Assembly (NCBI GenBank): GCA_028532985.1
Contig: JANCIK010000008.1
Coordinates: 930,001-994,000, forward strand
Direction of reading: 5' to 3'
Source: Stropharia rugosoannulata
Lineage: Eukaryota; Basidiomycota; Agaricomycetes; Agaricales; Strophariaceae
Length of the DNA stretch: 64,000 nt
The position numbers and the translations under genes were made by a program. Positions 53,139-62,728 of the stretch are shown here, one piece after another. Below the pieces are notes generated by a model. It searched no databases. It worked only from the letters and a program-made list of their open reading frames with translations, and was not told the origin of the DNA. How positions within the stretch are numbered: the stretch's first letter is position 1; each line of letters opens with the position of its first letter.

Positions 53139-54633
53139 ATGACTGTAACTGTTATTGTCGATGACTCGGACCCGAGTATAGAGTATCAGTCAGAAGACCC
53201 AGATTTGCCTCCGCCACCCATTATCACCAATGGTACATTACTGGAGAACTCCATAGGAAACACCCTGCACAATTTTTCGTTGAGTGGTACATCTATTGCC
53301 TACAATTTCACAGGTCTTTTTTCCAAACCTTTTTCCAATCGATAATCTTGGGCTGATACTCCATAGGAGGTTACATTGGTGTCCATGCTGTGCTTTTACC
53401 AGGCCCTGCTCTGGCAGTTCCATATCCATGGGGTTGTGAAGTTGATGGGAACCCTACATATCCAGTGGCAATAGAAGCAAGACCGGAGCCTGCCATAACA
53501 AGAATATGTTCGCAAGACGGATTGAGCACCAATTCAAGTCATACTGTAACTTTTAGCAGTGGGTTCAACTCAGATATTGATGTATTATTTGATTTCATTG
53601 AATATCTTCCTCCAACTATCAATGACTCACAAATATATCCATACCTCTCTGTCAGCATTGATGATCCGACCATCCAACAAAACAGCACATGGTCTAATTT
53701 TGGCGCTGTTGACGGAACCCCTATGCTTTCCCTTGATGGATTTGACAGTTTACTGACATATACTTTCAATGGTGTGTCCATTTATTTTTTGTTTTATCTT
53801 GAATACTGGAATGAATGAATAACTCATCTCTATGAAGGCACAGCAATTGTTGCACTTGGTGGTGCAGTTAACCCTGTTGCCACTGGCAATTACTCAGTTG
53901 ATGCACAGCCTTACTCGACATTCCAGATTGACCAAAGCTTGAATATCAACATGATAGGCGGAACGAGGTCGGGCAGAGTTTTATTTTCTGTGTTAGACCT
54001 CAGTCCTACGGAGGAACACACACTAAGGATGCCTGGACCATTTTCCACCGGCACTAATTTATGGGGAATACAGTCATTCATTGTCACAAACAGCTCCATG
54101 TTTTCATCAAACGACACTGGTGAGGTCCCATCTCCGCCTAAAACTACTTCAGTGACCACGCCAGCAAGGCAGAGCCCCGCAATTAAAGATAGTTCCCCAG
54201 ACAAGAAAAATATTGCAGCAATTGCAATTGGAGTAGTTGTGACCTTTGGCGTTGGGCTTGCGACTATATTAATCTGGAGGCGACTACGGATAAAGAGAAG
54301 ACGCCGCATGGAACAGAGCTCTCAAGCTCAACCAATGAGTTACTTGCTTCCAATTCGACATACGACGGTACCTGCGTTCAGGGAAATGAGGACCAAGTCT
54401 CGGCGTCACTCGGCACCAATAGGCACTGCCTTTGGTAATTTAGGAATCCAGCAACTGGGCACAGTCCCAATTGAACAACAAAATACTGGACAGCTTCACG
54501 TACCACACAATCTACCCGAGGCGCAGCGGAGGGTTGCTGCAGAGGCTTCCAATCCTCTACGTGGTGTAATGGTACGTGTTCAAGAAGAAGATAGTGGAAT
54601 GCGAGTGGTGGAAAGCTCAGGAGAACAGGACGG
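53139..54633 (+). pseudogene. Single-span membrane protein gene, last exon cut off by E4
   Basis: Exons are 53139-53313, 53367-53771 and 53838-54633, with introns of 53 and 66 bases (GT-AG, joins in phase). The native 3' end is at 62689-62728, beyond E4. The N-terminal ~290 residues are an Asn-rich, glycosylation-prone outer region beginning VTVIVDDSDPSIEY, with the GTSIAYNFTGGYIG turn seen in many mushroom proteins of this type. A Ser/Thr/Pro stalk leads to one membrane helix (IAAIAIGVVVTFGVGLATIL) and a basic stop-transfer RRLRIKRRRR, then a ~110-residue cytoplasmic tail. Putting the ends together in frame gives a 471-residue protein ending VPPAYTVA, with a PPxY motif. In the present allele the frame reads 14 LTR-encoded basic residues and stops at TAG 54677-54679. 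The function of the family is unknown, probably a surface receptor or cell-wall contact protein. Confidence 0.82.
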
Positions 54634-55309
54634 TGTAAGGGGCGGAAAACGGCCACGTACCAGGATCATCGGAAAATAGAACAAGCGAGCGCAGACACAT
54701 GGGCAACGCTACGAAACGGTGCCAGGGACCGAATACCGTAGGGCGGCGAGGCAGAAACAGCCAATGAACATAGAAACGACTAAGCCCTAAAAGGCATTAG
54801 CACACGCAACCCATAACAGGAAATACGCTCAAATAACACTAGGCGGTAACGGCAATGTTAGTGCAGCATAAGCGACGTCAACAGAACGACGACCGGGCGC
54901 GGCGGTATGCACTCAGGCACGCAAACACGATCAAACGACGGCTGCAACAGGGTGTGAGCAGTGGCTAGCGCAAAGGGAGAAATATCAGCAGAAAATTTAC
55001 AAAGCTAGAACACGGCCTCGAGGCTATAGAACGTACCAGAACAAGGGGGAGGGACACGTAGACAAAATAGATAATTATAGACTAGACAAACATGTAGTAT
55101 ATAAGGAACCAAAGAACAGAATGAGAGGGCAGCAAGAAGCTCCCCAGTTTTTCCCCCATAACTAGTTAAAGGCTCACGAAGAGTCGTTCCACCACATCTT
55201 AATTCAGTCACTACATACAAACAAGAGCGCTATACGGCTTTATTTTCCTTAAGACCCCTCTTTGGCAATCACACCACTTGCCACTCGCAAACGAAACTTA
55301 CATCTTTCA
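54634..55309 (+). repeat. E4 5' LTR (676 bp)
   Basis: It starts TGTAAGGGGCGG and ends CATCTTTCA. A TATA-like GTATATAAGG lies at 55097-55106. The matching LTR is at 62009-62684. Confidence 0.95.
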
Positions 55310-55312
55310 ACT

Positions 55313-55330
55313 TGGAGCCCACCGCGAGGG
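55313..55330 (+). promoter_or_regulatory. E4 primer-binding site
   Basis: TGGAGCCCACCGCGAGGG starts three bases after the LTR. Site and spacing are the same as in E3. The tRNA is not identified. Confidence 0.75.
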
Positions 55331-55567
55331 GGGGTTTCAAAGGATAAATAGGAAGCCACGGAGCAGCACGAAGACCAGCCCCTTGAATTTGGACCACTTC
55401 CGTACACACCGCAGTACTACCGATGGCCTCAATTTAACGCACGGACACCCACATCATACACTTCGTCAGAAGACGAATCCGAGTACCAGCAGCCACAATT
55501 CCGCCCCGTTATCTGGACAGCTGAAGAAACTTTACGGATACAACTTGCAGCAAAACAACAACGCACT

Positions 55568-57754
55568 ATGGCGAACCCAGCTACACCAGTTATGCCCGGG
55601 CGAAATCACCATTCTGCACCCAAATTTGATGGAACACCAACACTTTTAGGGCAGTTCTTCGACGAAGTAGAGCAACTAGCAGAGCCCTGTTTGTTAACTG
55701 ATAAACAAAAGATTGGGTGGAGTATCAGATATGCACCACTAGACGACACAGAGCTATGGAGAGTTGCAGGCAACAAGGGACTCGACTGGAACACATTTAA
55801 GGCGGAAATATATGCACTGTACCCTGGATCAACAGGAGATCGGAAATATTCAGTAGCTAACATAGAATTGCTTACCGAAAAACAAGCCGTGTCGCCCATG
55901 GAGACATCTCTTCAATTCGGAAAATACTATAGAGAGTTCTGCAAGATTGCGCACTTTCTCAAGGAAAAGGGACGTCTCACAGACAGAGAAATTAGTTCAC
56001 ACTTCCTCCAAGGATTTGACTATACTTTTCGCAATAAAGTGCGAGCGCAGCTCAGAGCAGAGAACCCCACTCACCACACGGACGACCCGTTCAAATTGGA
56101 TCAAATAACATCGGCTGCTCTCTTTGTACTCTCGTGCAATAAAGGCGATACAGTCCAAGTGGCACTGCCTAAGGAAGACAATGCTATAGTCAAACGAGAG
56201 CACTACGACCTGTCAGAATTAAGGCAATTCGCAGAACCTATGGCCAGCAAATTTAACATGAACATGTTAGCCCAAGAAGTAGCGAAGCTCATGAGCCAAA
56301 ATATGCAACATAACGGCAACACAGTTCCCCAATACAACGGGGGAGGCGGATCATACAATTCGCCGGGAAATACTAGTCAAGCCCAGTTCCAACAGCAATA
56401 CAGGCCGAGAAACTTCAACTGCCTATTCTGCGGTGATACGGGACATTACATGAATGTATGCCAGGTGGCAATGGAATATATAAGGAACAAGCGTTGCATG
56501 AGGAATCTCGAAGGACAGATAATTCTGCCAAATGGAGAGCGTGTTAGTCCGCGGACGCACTTTGGGACAAACATCAAGGAAAGGATCGATAATTGGCATA
56601 CAGCGAACACACAAAACAAGGTGTCATCCAATCTAGTGAGCATAAACGAAGAGAACACTAGGGGTGCCACCACGGATAATGCACCTAAATCGCAGTTTGT
56701 ATGGATAGAGGCAGAAGGAGACGATGAAGACCCACAACCCGCGACAATGGCCGATTTGGAGGACCTGGAACTAATGGAATCGCTGCTCAATAGCACACAG
56801 AAAAAGGTGGACGAAGCCCGAAGGAAGGTAAGTGCAGGAAACACAGGAGGACCTACCACGCGAAGTGCAGCACGAAGAAACGAGAACAATGAAAGGAAAG
56901 ACAAACTTCATGAGACAGGGCAGAGCACACACATACGTCCGAATATGGCAACCGCGGACTTAGGGAGAAGCACCGGCAGAACGGGAGAACGGGAAGATCA
57001 TACAAGCCACACAAGCAACGCATACACTCCACAGTATAGATATGTGACACCTGTAGAAGACACGGCGGTAATAGAAAGGGTAACCCGTACTGCAATGAAT
57101 GCGAGTATGCAGTTAACCATGCATGAGCTCCTCGCCATATCACCAGACGTCCGTAAAGCCCTGAAGGAGCAAATATCCACTAAGAAGGTAGCTGTCAATA
57201 GTGCACAAGTGGTTAGTAACGACATCAACAAGCAGAAAGAAGGTTCGACCGTAGAAACCCTGATGGCAGCACTACCCGAGAGAACGGATGGGATGATTGT
57301 GTCCAATCATTCAGAAAAGCTTCGGGCAATAGATGTTTTACTCAACGGAACAATCACGGCTGAAGCTATACTAGACGAAGGATCACAGATCATAGGACTA
57401 AACAAGAACACATGGGAGAAACTCGGGCTCGCAGTAAGGTCGGACCACCTTGTACGGATGGAATCTGCGAATAGTTCACAGAACACATCGATGGGACTCT
57501 TACAGAACCTCAAGCTAACAATTGGAGGATATGACTTCTTTATGCAAGTACAAGTAATAGAGGACGCGGCATACGAAATGTTGCTTGGGCTACCATTCCA
57601 TGTACTTACCCGTTTAGGTACTCAATTTTTCGAGGATGGATCGTCACACATCACCTTGACAGATCCAAATACCGGGGCAATCATCAAGATGCCAACTAGG
57701 GAACGGAACAAGCAACTGTGCGTGCACGAATTGCACCTGGTGTCGGGTTTTTAG
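55568..57754 (+). CDS. E4 gag with fused protease (728 aa)
   Basis: ATG at 55568 opens a frame with the gag core at about residues 15-210 (LLGQFFDEVEQLAEPCLLTD, WSIRYAPLDDTELWRVAG, HFLQGFDYTFRNKVRAQL). A CX2CX4HX4C knuckle (CLFCGDTGHYMNVC) lies near residue 285 and a charged linker follows. An aspartic-protease domain covers about 580-715 (AEAILDEGSQIIGLN, YEMLLGLPFHVL). The triad at residues 603-605 is DEG where DSG or DTG is usual. The frame stops at 57752-57754, right after a GGGTTTT heptamer, and pol continues in the -1 phase. Gag forms the particle, and the protease would cut the precursor. Carrying protease in the gag frame makes it as abundant as gag, unlike elements with protease in pol. 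Confidence 0.88.
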   Translation: MANPATPVMPGRNHHSAPKFDGTPTLLGQFFDEVEQLAEPCLLTDKQKIGWSIRYAPLDDTELWRVAGNKGLDWNTFKAEIYALYPGSTGDRKYSVANIELLTEKQAVSPMETSLQFGKYYREFCKIAHFLKEKGRLTDREISSHFLQGFDYTFRNKVRAQLRAENPTHHTDDPFKLDQITSAALFVLSCNKGDTVQVALPKEDNAIVKREHYDLSELRQFAEPMASKFNMNMLAQEVAKLMSQNMQHNGNTVPQYNGGGGSYNSPGNTSQAQFQQQYRPRNFNCLFCGDTGHYMNVCQVAMEYIRNKRCMRNLEGQIILPNGERVSPRTHFGTNIKERIDNWHTANTQNKVSSNLVSINEENTRGATTDNAPKSQFVWIEAEGDDEDPQPATMADLEDLELMESLLNSTQKKVDEARRKVSAGNTGGPTTRSAARRNENNERKDKLHETGQSTHIRPNMATADLGRSTGRTGEREDHTSHTSNAYTPQYRYVTPVEDTAVIERVTRTAMNASMQLTMHELLAISPDVRKALKEQISTKKVAVNSAQVVSNDINKQKEGSTVETLMAALPERTDGMIVSNHSEKLRAIDVLLNGTITAEAILDEGSQIIGLNKNTWEKLGLAVRSDHLVRMESANSSQNTSMGLLQNLKLTIGGYDFFMQVQVIEDAAYEMLLGLPFHVLTRLGTQFFEDGSSHITLTDPNTGAIIKMPTRERNKQLCVHELHLVSGF

Positions 57755-60700
57755 GGATCGATGATCCGTCAGACAAACGGGGAGATAGTCAATTGCTTAA
57801 TACACAGAAACATACCAAGACACACATGTTAAATAGCTCACATCTGCAATACAACACTTCCTACCCGTATATTGGAGAGAATCACAATGACAAAGAGACG
57901 AAAAACACAGTAATCAACCAAGAAACACATGCATACAAGAAAGTCGAGAACCGTACAAAACCCGTAGCAACAACGCTACCAGAAGAATTTCGAATAGTTA
58001 GAAGGATACCAAGTGATCCACTAGAAGACATGCCAAAGTTACCAATAAATCCGCCGAAGTTTGCCCCAGGACAGAGATATACACAAGAACGCATGGAGAA
58101 TATGAAGGTAAATGCAAATAAATTCCTATGGCCAGAAGAAGAAAAGCTAGTTCACTTCATGATATTAAGCCATGAAACCGCGTTCGCATGGGATGAGTCA
58201 GAAAAAGGGAGATTCAGCGACGAATATTTTGACCCGGTGGTTATACCAACTATAGAGCATATACCGTGGGTACTTCGCAACATACCTATTCCACCCGGGA
58301 TCTACGACAAAGTAGTCGAGGTTATCAAAAACAAAATAGAGTCGGGGATATATGAGCCGTCCAACTCATCTTACAGATCGCGCTGGTTCTGTGTACTAAA
58401 GAAAGACGGAAAATCACTGCGCATAGTACACGACTTGCAGCCTCTTAATGCAGTCACTATTAAAGACAGTGCCATACCACCCATGGTAGAACATTATGCA
58501 GAGAGCTTCGGTGGTCGCGCATGCTACGCGGTCTTCGATCTTCTTGTTGGATTTGATCAAAGAGCCTTGGCCCAGAGTTCTCGAGATCTGACAACATTTC
58601 AGACACCGTTGGGGACGTTCAGATTAACCTCCATCCCTATGGGATACACAAACTCTATGCAAATACAGCATGGTGACATCACCTTCATACTTCAAGAAGA
58701 AATACCCCACGTGGCGGTGCCATTTGTGGACGACATCCCAGTCAAGGGGCCAGTATCAAGTTATAGAAACAAAGATGGGAGCTTCGAGACCATGGCAGGA
58801 AATAGCGGTATAAGAAGGTTTATATGGGAGCACCTGTTAAATGTAAACCGAGTCATACAACGTATCAAGCATGCAGGGGGTACGTTCTCTGCCGCAAAGT
58901 CTTCTCTCTGTGTTGAAAGCGCAGTAATTGTGGGACACAAGTGCACTAGCGAAGGCCGAGTAATAGACGAAGGACGTTTACAGAAGATACTCGACTGGCC
59001 AGTATGTCGTGATCTTACAGATGTACGCGGTTTTTTAGGAACACTAGGCACCGTACGGATATTCATCAAAAACTTTGCGATACATGCGAAACCATTAGTG
59101 CAGCTAACCAAAAAGGATCAAGAATTTACATTTGGAACAGAACACCTAGAAGCAATGGAGAAGTTAAAAATCCTCACTAGGGAAAGTCCGGCAATTAGAG
59201 CAATCGATTATAGGTCCAAAAATGAAGTAATACTTGCCGTGGACTCGTCATGGATAGCAGTGGGGTTTATTCTGTCACAAATGGGCAATGACAGACGACG
59301 ATATCCGTCCAGATACGGTTCTATCACATGGAACGAGCGAGAACAAAAGTACTCACAGGCAAAAGTGGAGTTATATGGGCTTTTCAGGGCTTTAAAAGCG
59401 GTCAAGATATTCGTGGTGGGAGTGGTGAATTTGACCGTTGAAGTTGATGCAAAATACATTAAGGGGATGATAAACAACCCGGACATACAGCCTAGCGCTG
59501 CAATTAACAGGTGGATAGCAGGCATACTCTTGTTTGACTTCAAACTTCGACATGTGCCAGGAAAATTGCATGCCCCAGCCGATGGACTCTCGAGGCGCCG
59601 CAGGACAATAGAAGACAATGATTATGACGACGAGGACGACCCCGACGACTGGATAGACCGTGCATATTCATTTGCTGTGGAGATTTTGAACTGGGTAATC
59701 GAAACACCCCGGGGGCACAAGGGCGCTACAGGAAAGCGGATGAGAATAAACGACAGGGATACAGAAATACTTCAAGTATTTGCAGTACAGGAGGATGGTG
59801 TGCACATTCCGCGAAACAAGAGGTCGCCCAAAAAGGACGAGGATATACAGGCAATCATTGCATTCTTGGACGACCCCTTCAATCTACGAAGTGACATGAC
59901 AAGTAAAAACAAGGAACATTTTATAAGGCGAGCCAGTGCGTTCTTTAAGGTTGGGGGTCAGCTATGGAGGCGACATAGGGATGGAAAACACCAGCTATTC
60001 ATACCTGAAGATCGTCGCCTTGGACTAATTACACAAGCACACGACAATCTTGGCCATAAAGGGATTTATTCCGTTAGGACTAATCTTTTAATTAGATTCT
60101 GGTGGCCGGACCTCGAGAGGGATGTCAAGTGGTTTGTGAGCACCTGTCACGAGTGTCAGATACGGAGTATGCGAAAAATAATCATACCTGCAACGGTGGC
60201 GGTACCAGGAGGACTGTTCCGCAAGATATATGTGGATACTATGTTGATGCCAAAGTCAAAAGGATACAGATACTTGCTCCACGCAAGGTGTTCACTTACT
60301 GCATATCCAGAATGGTCAATGGTGAAGAATGAAAATGAACATACTATCGCGAGGTTCCTGATGGATATCATGTATCGATGGGGCGCAATAGAAACTATTG
60401 TTACAGACAACGCGCCGCAGTTCTTGTTGGCCGCGGAGCTCTTGGTACAAAAATATCACGTACATCATATCAGGATATCCCCGTATAATTCCAAAGCGGC
60501 AGGAGTGATAGAAAGACGACATCTGGATGTACGAGAGGCCATAATCAAAACGGCAGATGGCAACGAAGCGAAGTGGGTTGAGGTCACACCAGCAGTATTC
60601 TGGGCAGAGAGGGTTACTATAATCAAGTCCGTTGGGTACTCGCCATACTACATGGCACATGGCGTGGAACCGTTGCTTCCATTTGATCTAGCGGAAGCAA

Positions 60701-61182
60701 CTCATCTGGCACCTAAGATAGAAGGCATGGTAACTACGGAGGAACTCATTGCACATCGCGCAAAAATGCTGATGAAGCGCCCGCAAGATCTACAGCGCGT
60801 CCGCGAAGAAATCTTGAAGTCGAGATGGAGAGCTGTGCAGCAGCTCGAGAAAGCTCAGAGGAACAAGATTGTCGATTATAACTTTGCACCAGGGACACTG
60901 GTTCTCGTAAAGAATTCAAGGTTTGATAAAGGATTAACAAATAAAACAAAACCACGCTACCTAGGACCTATGATTGTTATACGACGAACAAAAGGGGGCT
61001 CATACATCCTTGGAGAATTAGACGGATCAATCTCTAAGCTCCGTTTTGCAGCGTTCCGTCTGATTCCTTATCTTCCTCGTGATATAACGGCCGTCCCAGT
61101 TACAAGCTTACAAGATATCAGTGATCAAGATCTCGAAGAAATGTCGCATGACACGACAAATGAATACGATCTGGAGGCATAA
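57718..61182 (+). CDS. E4 pol: reverse transcriptase, RNase H, integrase (about 1145 aa after the shift)
   Basis: The frame is open from 57700 and has no start codon of its own. It should be entered by -1 slippage at 57745-57751, giving GF-LGIDDPSDKR at the join. RT landmarks are SRWFCVLKKDGKSLRIVHDL, ACYAVFDLLVGFDQ and PFVDDIPVKG (an FVDD box). RNase H shows ILAVDSSWIAVGFIL, KVELYGLF and VEVDAKYIKG. The integrase zinc finger is AHDNLGHKG...CHECQ. Its catalytic residues are Asp in YVDTMLM, Asp in VTDNAPQF and Glu in GVIERRH. An SH3-like C-terminal part (GTLVLVKNSRFDKGL, PRYLGPMIVIRR) follows. The frame is full length with no lesions. No chromodomain was recognised after it. Confidence 0.92.
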   Translation: MRARIAPGVGFLGIDDPSDKRGDSQLLNTQKHTKTHMLNSSHLQYNTSYPYIGENHNDKETKNTVINQETHAYKKVENRTKPVATTLPEEFRIVRRIPSDPLEDMPKLPINPPKFAPGQRYTQERMENMKVNANKFLWPEEEKLVHFMILSHETAFAWDESEKGRFSDEYFDPVVIPTIEHIPWVLRNIPIPPGIYDKVVEVIKNKIESGIYEPSNSSYRSRWFCVLKKDGKSLRIVHDLQPLNAVTIKDSAIPPMVEHYAESFGGRACYAVFDLLVGFDQRALAQSSRDLTTFQTPLGTFRLTSIPMGYTNSMQIQHGDITFILQEEIPHVAVPFVDDIPVKGPVSSYRNKDGSFETMAGNSGIRRFIWEHLLNVNRVIQRIKHAGGTFSAAKSSLCVESAVIVGHKCTSEGRVIDEGRLQKILDWPVCRDLTDVRGFLGTLGTVRIFIKNFAIHAKPLVQLTKKDQEFTFGTEHLEAMEKLKILTRESPAIRAIDYRSKNEVILAVDSSWIAVGFILSQMGNDRRRYPSRYGSITWNEREQKYSQAKVELYGLFRALKAVKIFVVGVVNLTVEVDAKYIKGMINNPDIQPSAAINRWIAGILLFDFKLRHVPGKLHAPADGLSRRRRTIEDNDYDDEDDPDDWIDRAYSFAVEILNWVIETPRGHKGATGKRMRINDRDTEILQVFAVQEDGVHIPRNKRSPKKDEDIQAIIAFLDDPFNLRSDMTSKNKEHFIRRASAFFKVGGQLWRRHRDGKHQLFIPEDRRLGLITQAHDNLGHKGIYSVRTNLLIRFWWPDLERDVKWFVSTCHECQIRSMRKIIIPATVAVPGGLFRKIYVDTMLMPKSKGYRYLLHARCSLTAYPEWSMVKNENEHTIARFLMDIMYRWGAIETIVTDNAPQFLLAAELLVQKYHVHHIRISPYNSKAAGVIERRHLDVREAIIKTADGNEAKWVEVTPAVFWAERVTIIKSVGYSPYYMAHGVEPLLPFDLAEATHLAPKIEGMVTTEELIAHRAKMLMKRPQDLQRVREEILKSRWRAVQQLEKAQRNKIVDYNFAPGTLVLVKNSRFDKGLTNKTKPRYLGPMIVIRRTKGGSYILGELDGSISKLRFAAFRLIPYLPRDITAVPVTSLQDISDQDLEEMSHDTTNEYDLEA
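57745..57751 (+). promoter_or_regulatory. Candidate -1 ribosomal frameshift site, GGGTTTT
   Basis: In the gag phase it reads G GGT TTT followed directly by TAG. This fits the X XXY YYZ rule with GGG, TTT and T. Slipping back one base gives GGG TTT TTA GGG, which is the pol phase. The gag/pol overlap is 55 bases (57700-57754). Confidence 0.7.
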
Positions 61183-61258
61183 TGTTTCCTCAAGGAAACA
61201 ACACAGATGATATACTAGGTCTAGGAAATAATCTACGTTATAATCAACAAACGTAATA

Positions 61259-61936
61259 CTAATCTTCCCTGTATAATGCCCCATTAATATGGGCCTCGTC
61301 GTCTTCAAATAAGCCATGAGCACTAGTGGCATGGGTATTATCCAGGTGGGCGTCAATCATTTCTGCACCATCTTCGGGAGGGGTAAAGATAGCAGGTTGG
61401 TAGAGAGGGCTGTTGGGTGGAATTGTCTCCAGATCAGGCATATCCGAGTCGCTGCGGATCCCAGTTGGCATATGCGGGACGGGACCAAGAGGGACGGCAT
61501 TACTGAACTCCATGAAGAACTCGGTAAAATCAAAGAAGTCGCGTTGGGACGCGGATAGGAGAGAATAACAGTCAATCATAACGTTGATATGGTAGCGGTG
61601 ATACTGGGGGATGCGGGAGCCCCTGCGGATGGCACGCATAATAGCAATACAGTCGGCATCGTCAAGCTTGGCCTCCGCACTAAAATCGCGCAATGCAGAA
61701 GCGGTACCCGCTAGAGTGGCCTGGGGAGGAGAGTGTCAACCGTCCAAACGCACAACAAATATGCCGAGGAACCACAAACCATTACGCGTGCGGAAGCAGG
61801 GCCCGTACTTCTTCACTTCGAGGGCGGAAACGGCCATCAGACAGGTTTTACGTTCAAAATCCATAAGAAGTGCATGTCGAGCAACATCAAAGGAGTCGTT
61901 GTTGGCAATCAATGCGGACCGAGTGGAGGAGTTCAT
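61259..61936 (-). CDS. Antisense frame inside E4 between pol and 3' LTR (~224 aa, one internal TGA)
   Basis: On the strand opposite to gag-pol, an ATG at 61934-61936 opens MNSSTRSALIANNDSFDVAR. The same phase runs to 61259 with a single TGA at 61736-61738. Residues before it (ALLMDFERKTCLMAVSALEV) and after it (ATLAGTASALRDFSAEAKLD, IPQYHRYHINVMIDCYSLLS, FFDFTEFFMEFSNAV) look like one folded protein, with an acidic tail. A TATA-like CTTTTAAAAG lies at 61988-61997, about 50 bases upstream on this strand. A GTGCGT...CCCCAG segment covering the TGA would be a phase-0 intron of only 33 bases, too short to trust, so a nonsense mutation or readthrough is likelier. The function and family are not recognised. 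Confidence 0.5.
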
Positions 61937-61992
61937 GATAGGAGAAACTGGCGCTTAGAGATGGGGAATGGCTGAGACAGAGCTCAGCTTTT

Positions 61993-62008
61993 AAAAGTGG
62001 GAAGGGGA
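61993..62008 (+). promoter_or_regulatory. E4 polypurine tract
   Basis: AAAAGTGGGAAGGGGA stands directly before the 3' LTR and is the expected plus-strand primer source. Confidence 0.8.
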
Positions 62009-62684
62009 TGTAAGGGGCGGAAAACGGCCACGTACCAGGATCATCGGAAAATAGAACAAGCGAGCGCAGACACATGGGCAACGCTACGAAACGGTGCCAG
62101 GGACCGAATACCGTAGGGCGGCGAGGCAGAAACAGCCAATGAACATAGAAACGACTAAGCCCTAAAAGGCATTAGCACACGCAACCCATAACAGGAAATA
62201 CGCTCAAATAACACTAGGCGGTAACGGCAATGTTAGTGCAGCATAAGCGACGTCAACAGAACGACGACCGGGCGCGGCGGTATGCACTCAGGCACGCAAA
62301 CACGATCAAACGACGGCTGCAACAGGGTGTGAGCAGTGGCTAGCGCAAAGGGAGAAATATCAGCAGAAAATTTACAAAGCTAGAACACGGCCTCGAGGCT
62401 ATAGAACGTACCAGAACAAGGGGGAGGGACACGTAGACAAAATAGATAATTATAGACTAGACAAACATGTAGTATATAAGGAACCAAAGAACAGAATGAG
62501 AGGGCAGCAAGAAGCTCCCCAGTTTTTCCCCCATAACTAGTTAAAGGCTCACGAAGAGTCGTTCCACCACATCTTAATTCAGTCACTACATACAAACAAG
62601 AGCGCTATACGGCTTTATTTTCCTTAAGACCCCTCTTTGGCAATCACACCACTTGCCACTCGCAAACGAAACTTACATCTTTCA
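62009..62684 (+). repeat. E4 3' LTR (676 bp)
   Basis: Same length as 54634-55309, with no difference noticed. ACGG follows at 62685-62688. Confidence 0.95.
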
Positions 62685-62688
62685 ACGG

Positions 62689-62728
62689 CCATAATTGTAT
62701 AGTACCACCAGCTTATACTGTAGCCTAA
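62689..62728 (+). pseudogene. Orphaned last 13 codons of the single-span membrane protein gene
   Basis: Read in phase with 54633 after removing E4 and one ACGG, these bases encode HNCIVPPAYTVA and a TAA stop at 62726-62728. They contain PPAY, a PPxY motif that in fungi can recruit WW-domain ubiquitin ligases such as Rsp5. The segment is now separated from its gene by 8 kb. Confidence 0.75.

Larger units (their letters stand above)
54634..62684 (+). mobile_element. E4: autonomous LTR retrotransposon, 8051 bp
   Basis: LTRs of 676 bases (54634-55309 and 62009-62684), with no difference I could find, are flanked by ACGG (54630-54633 and 62685-62688). The internal order is primer-binding site, gag-protease, overlap with a -1 slippery site, RT-RNase H-integrase, an antisense frame, polypurine tract. 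Domain order RT-RH-IN places it among Ty3-type elements, though the RT box is FVDD and no chromodomain was seen. All sense frames are open. It looks young and possibly active. It has destroyed the 3' end of a membrane-protein gene. Confidence 0.95.

Noticed and set aside
55278..55649. 123-codon frame in the E4 leader
   Set aside because: It covers the LTR end, primer-binding site and gag start in another phase. It is leader sequence, not a gene.
61703..61738. 33-base intron across the TGA in the E4 antisense frame (GTGCGT...CCCCAG)
   Set aside because: Splice-like ends and phase fit, but 33 bases is shorter than introns seen elsewhere in the window (46-66). A nonsense change is the simpler reading.
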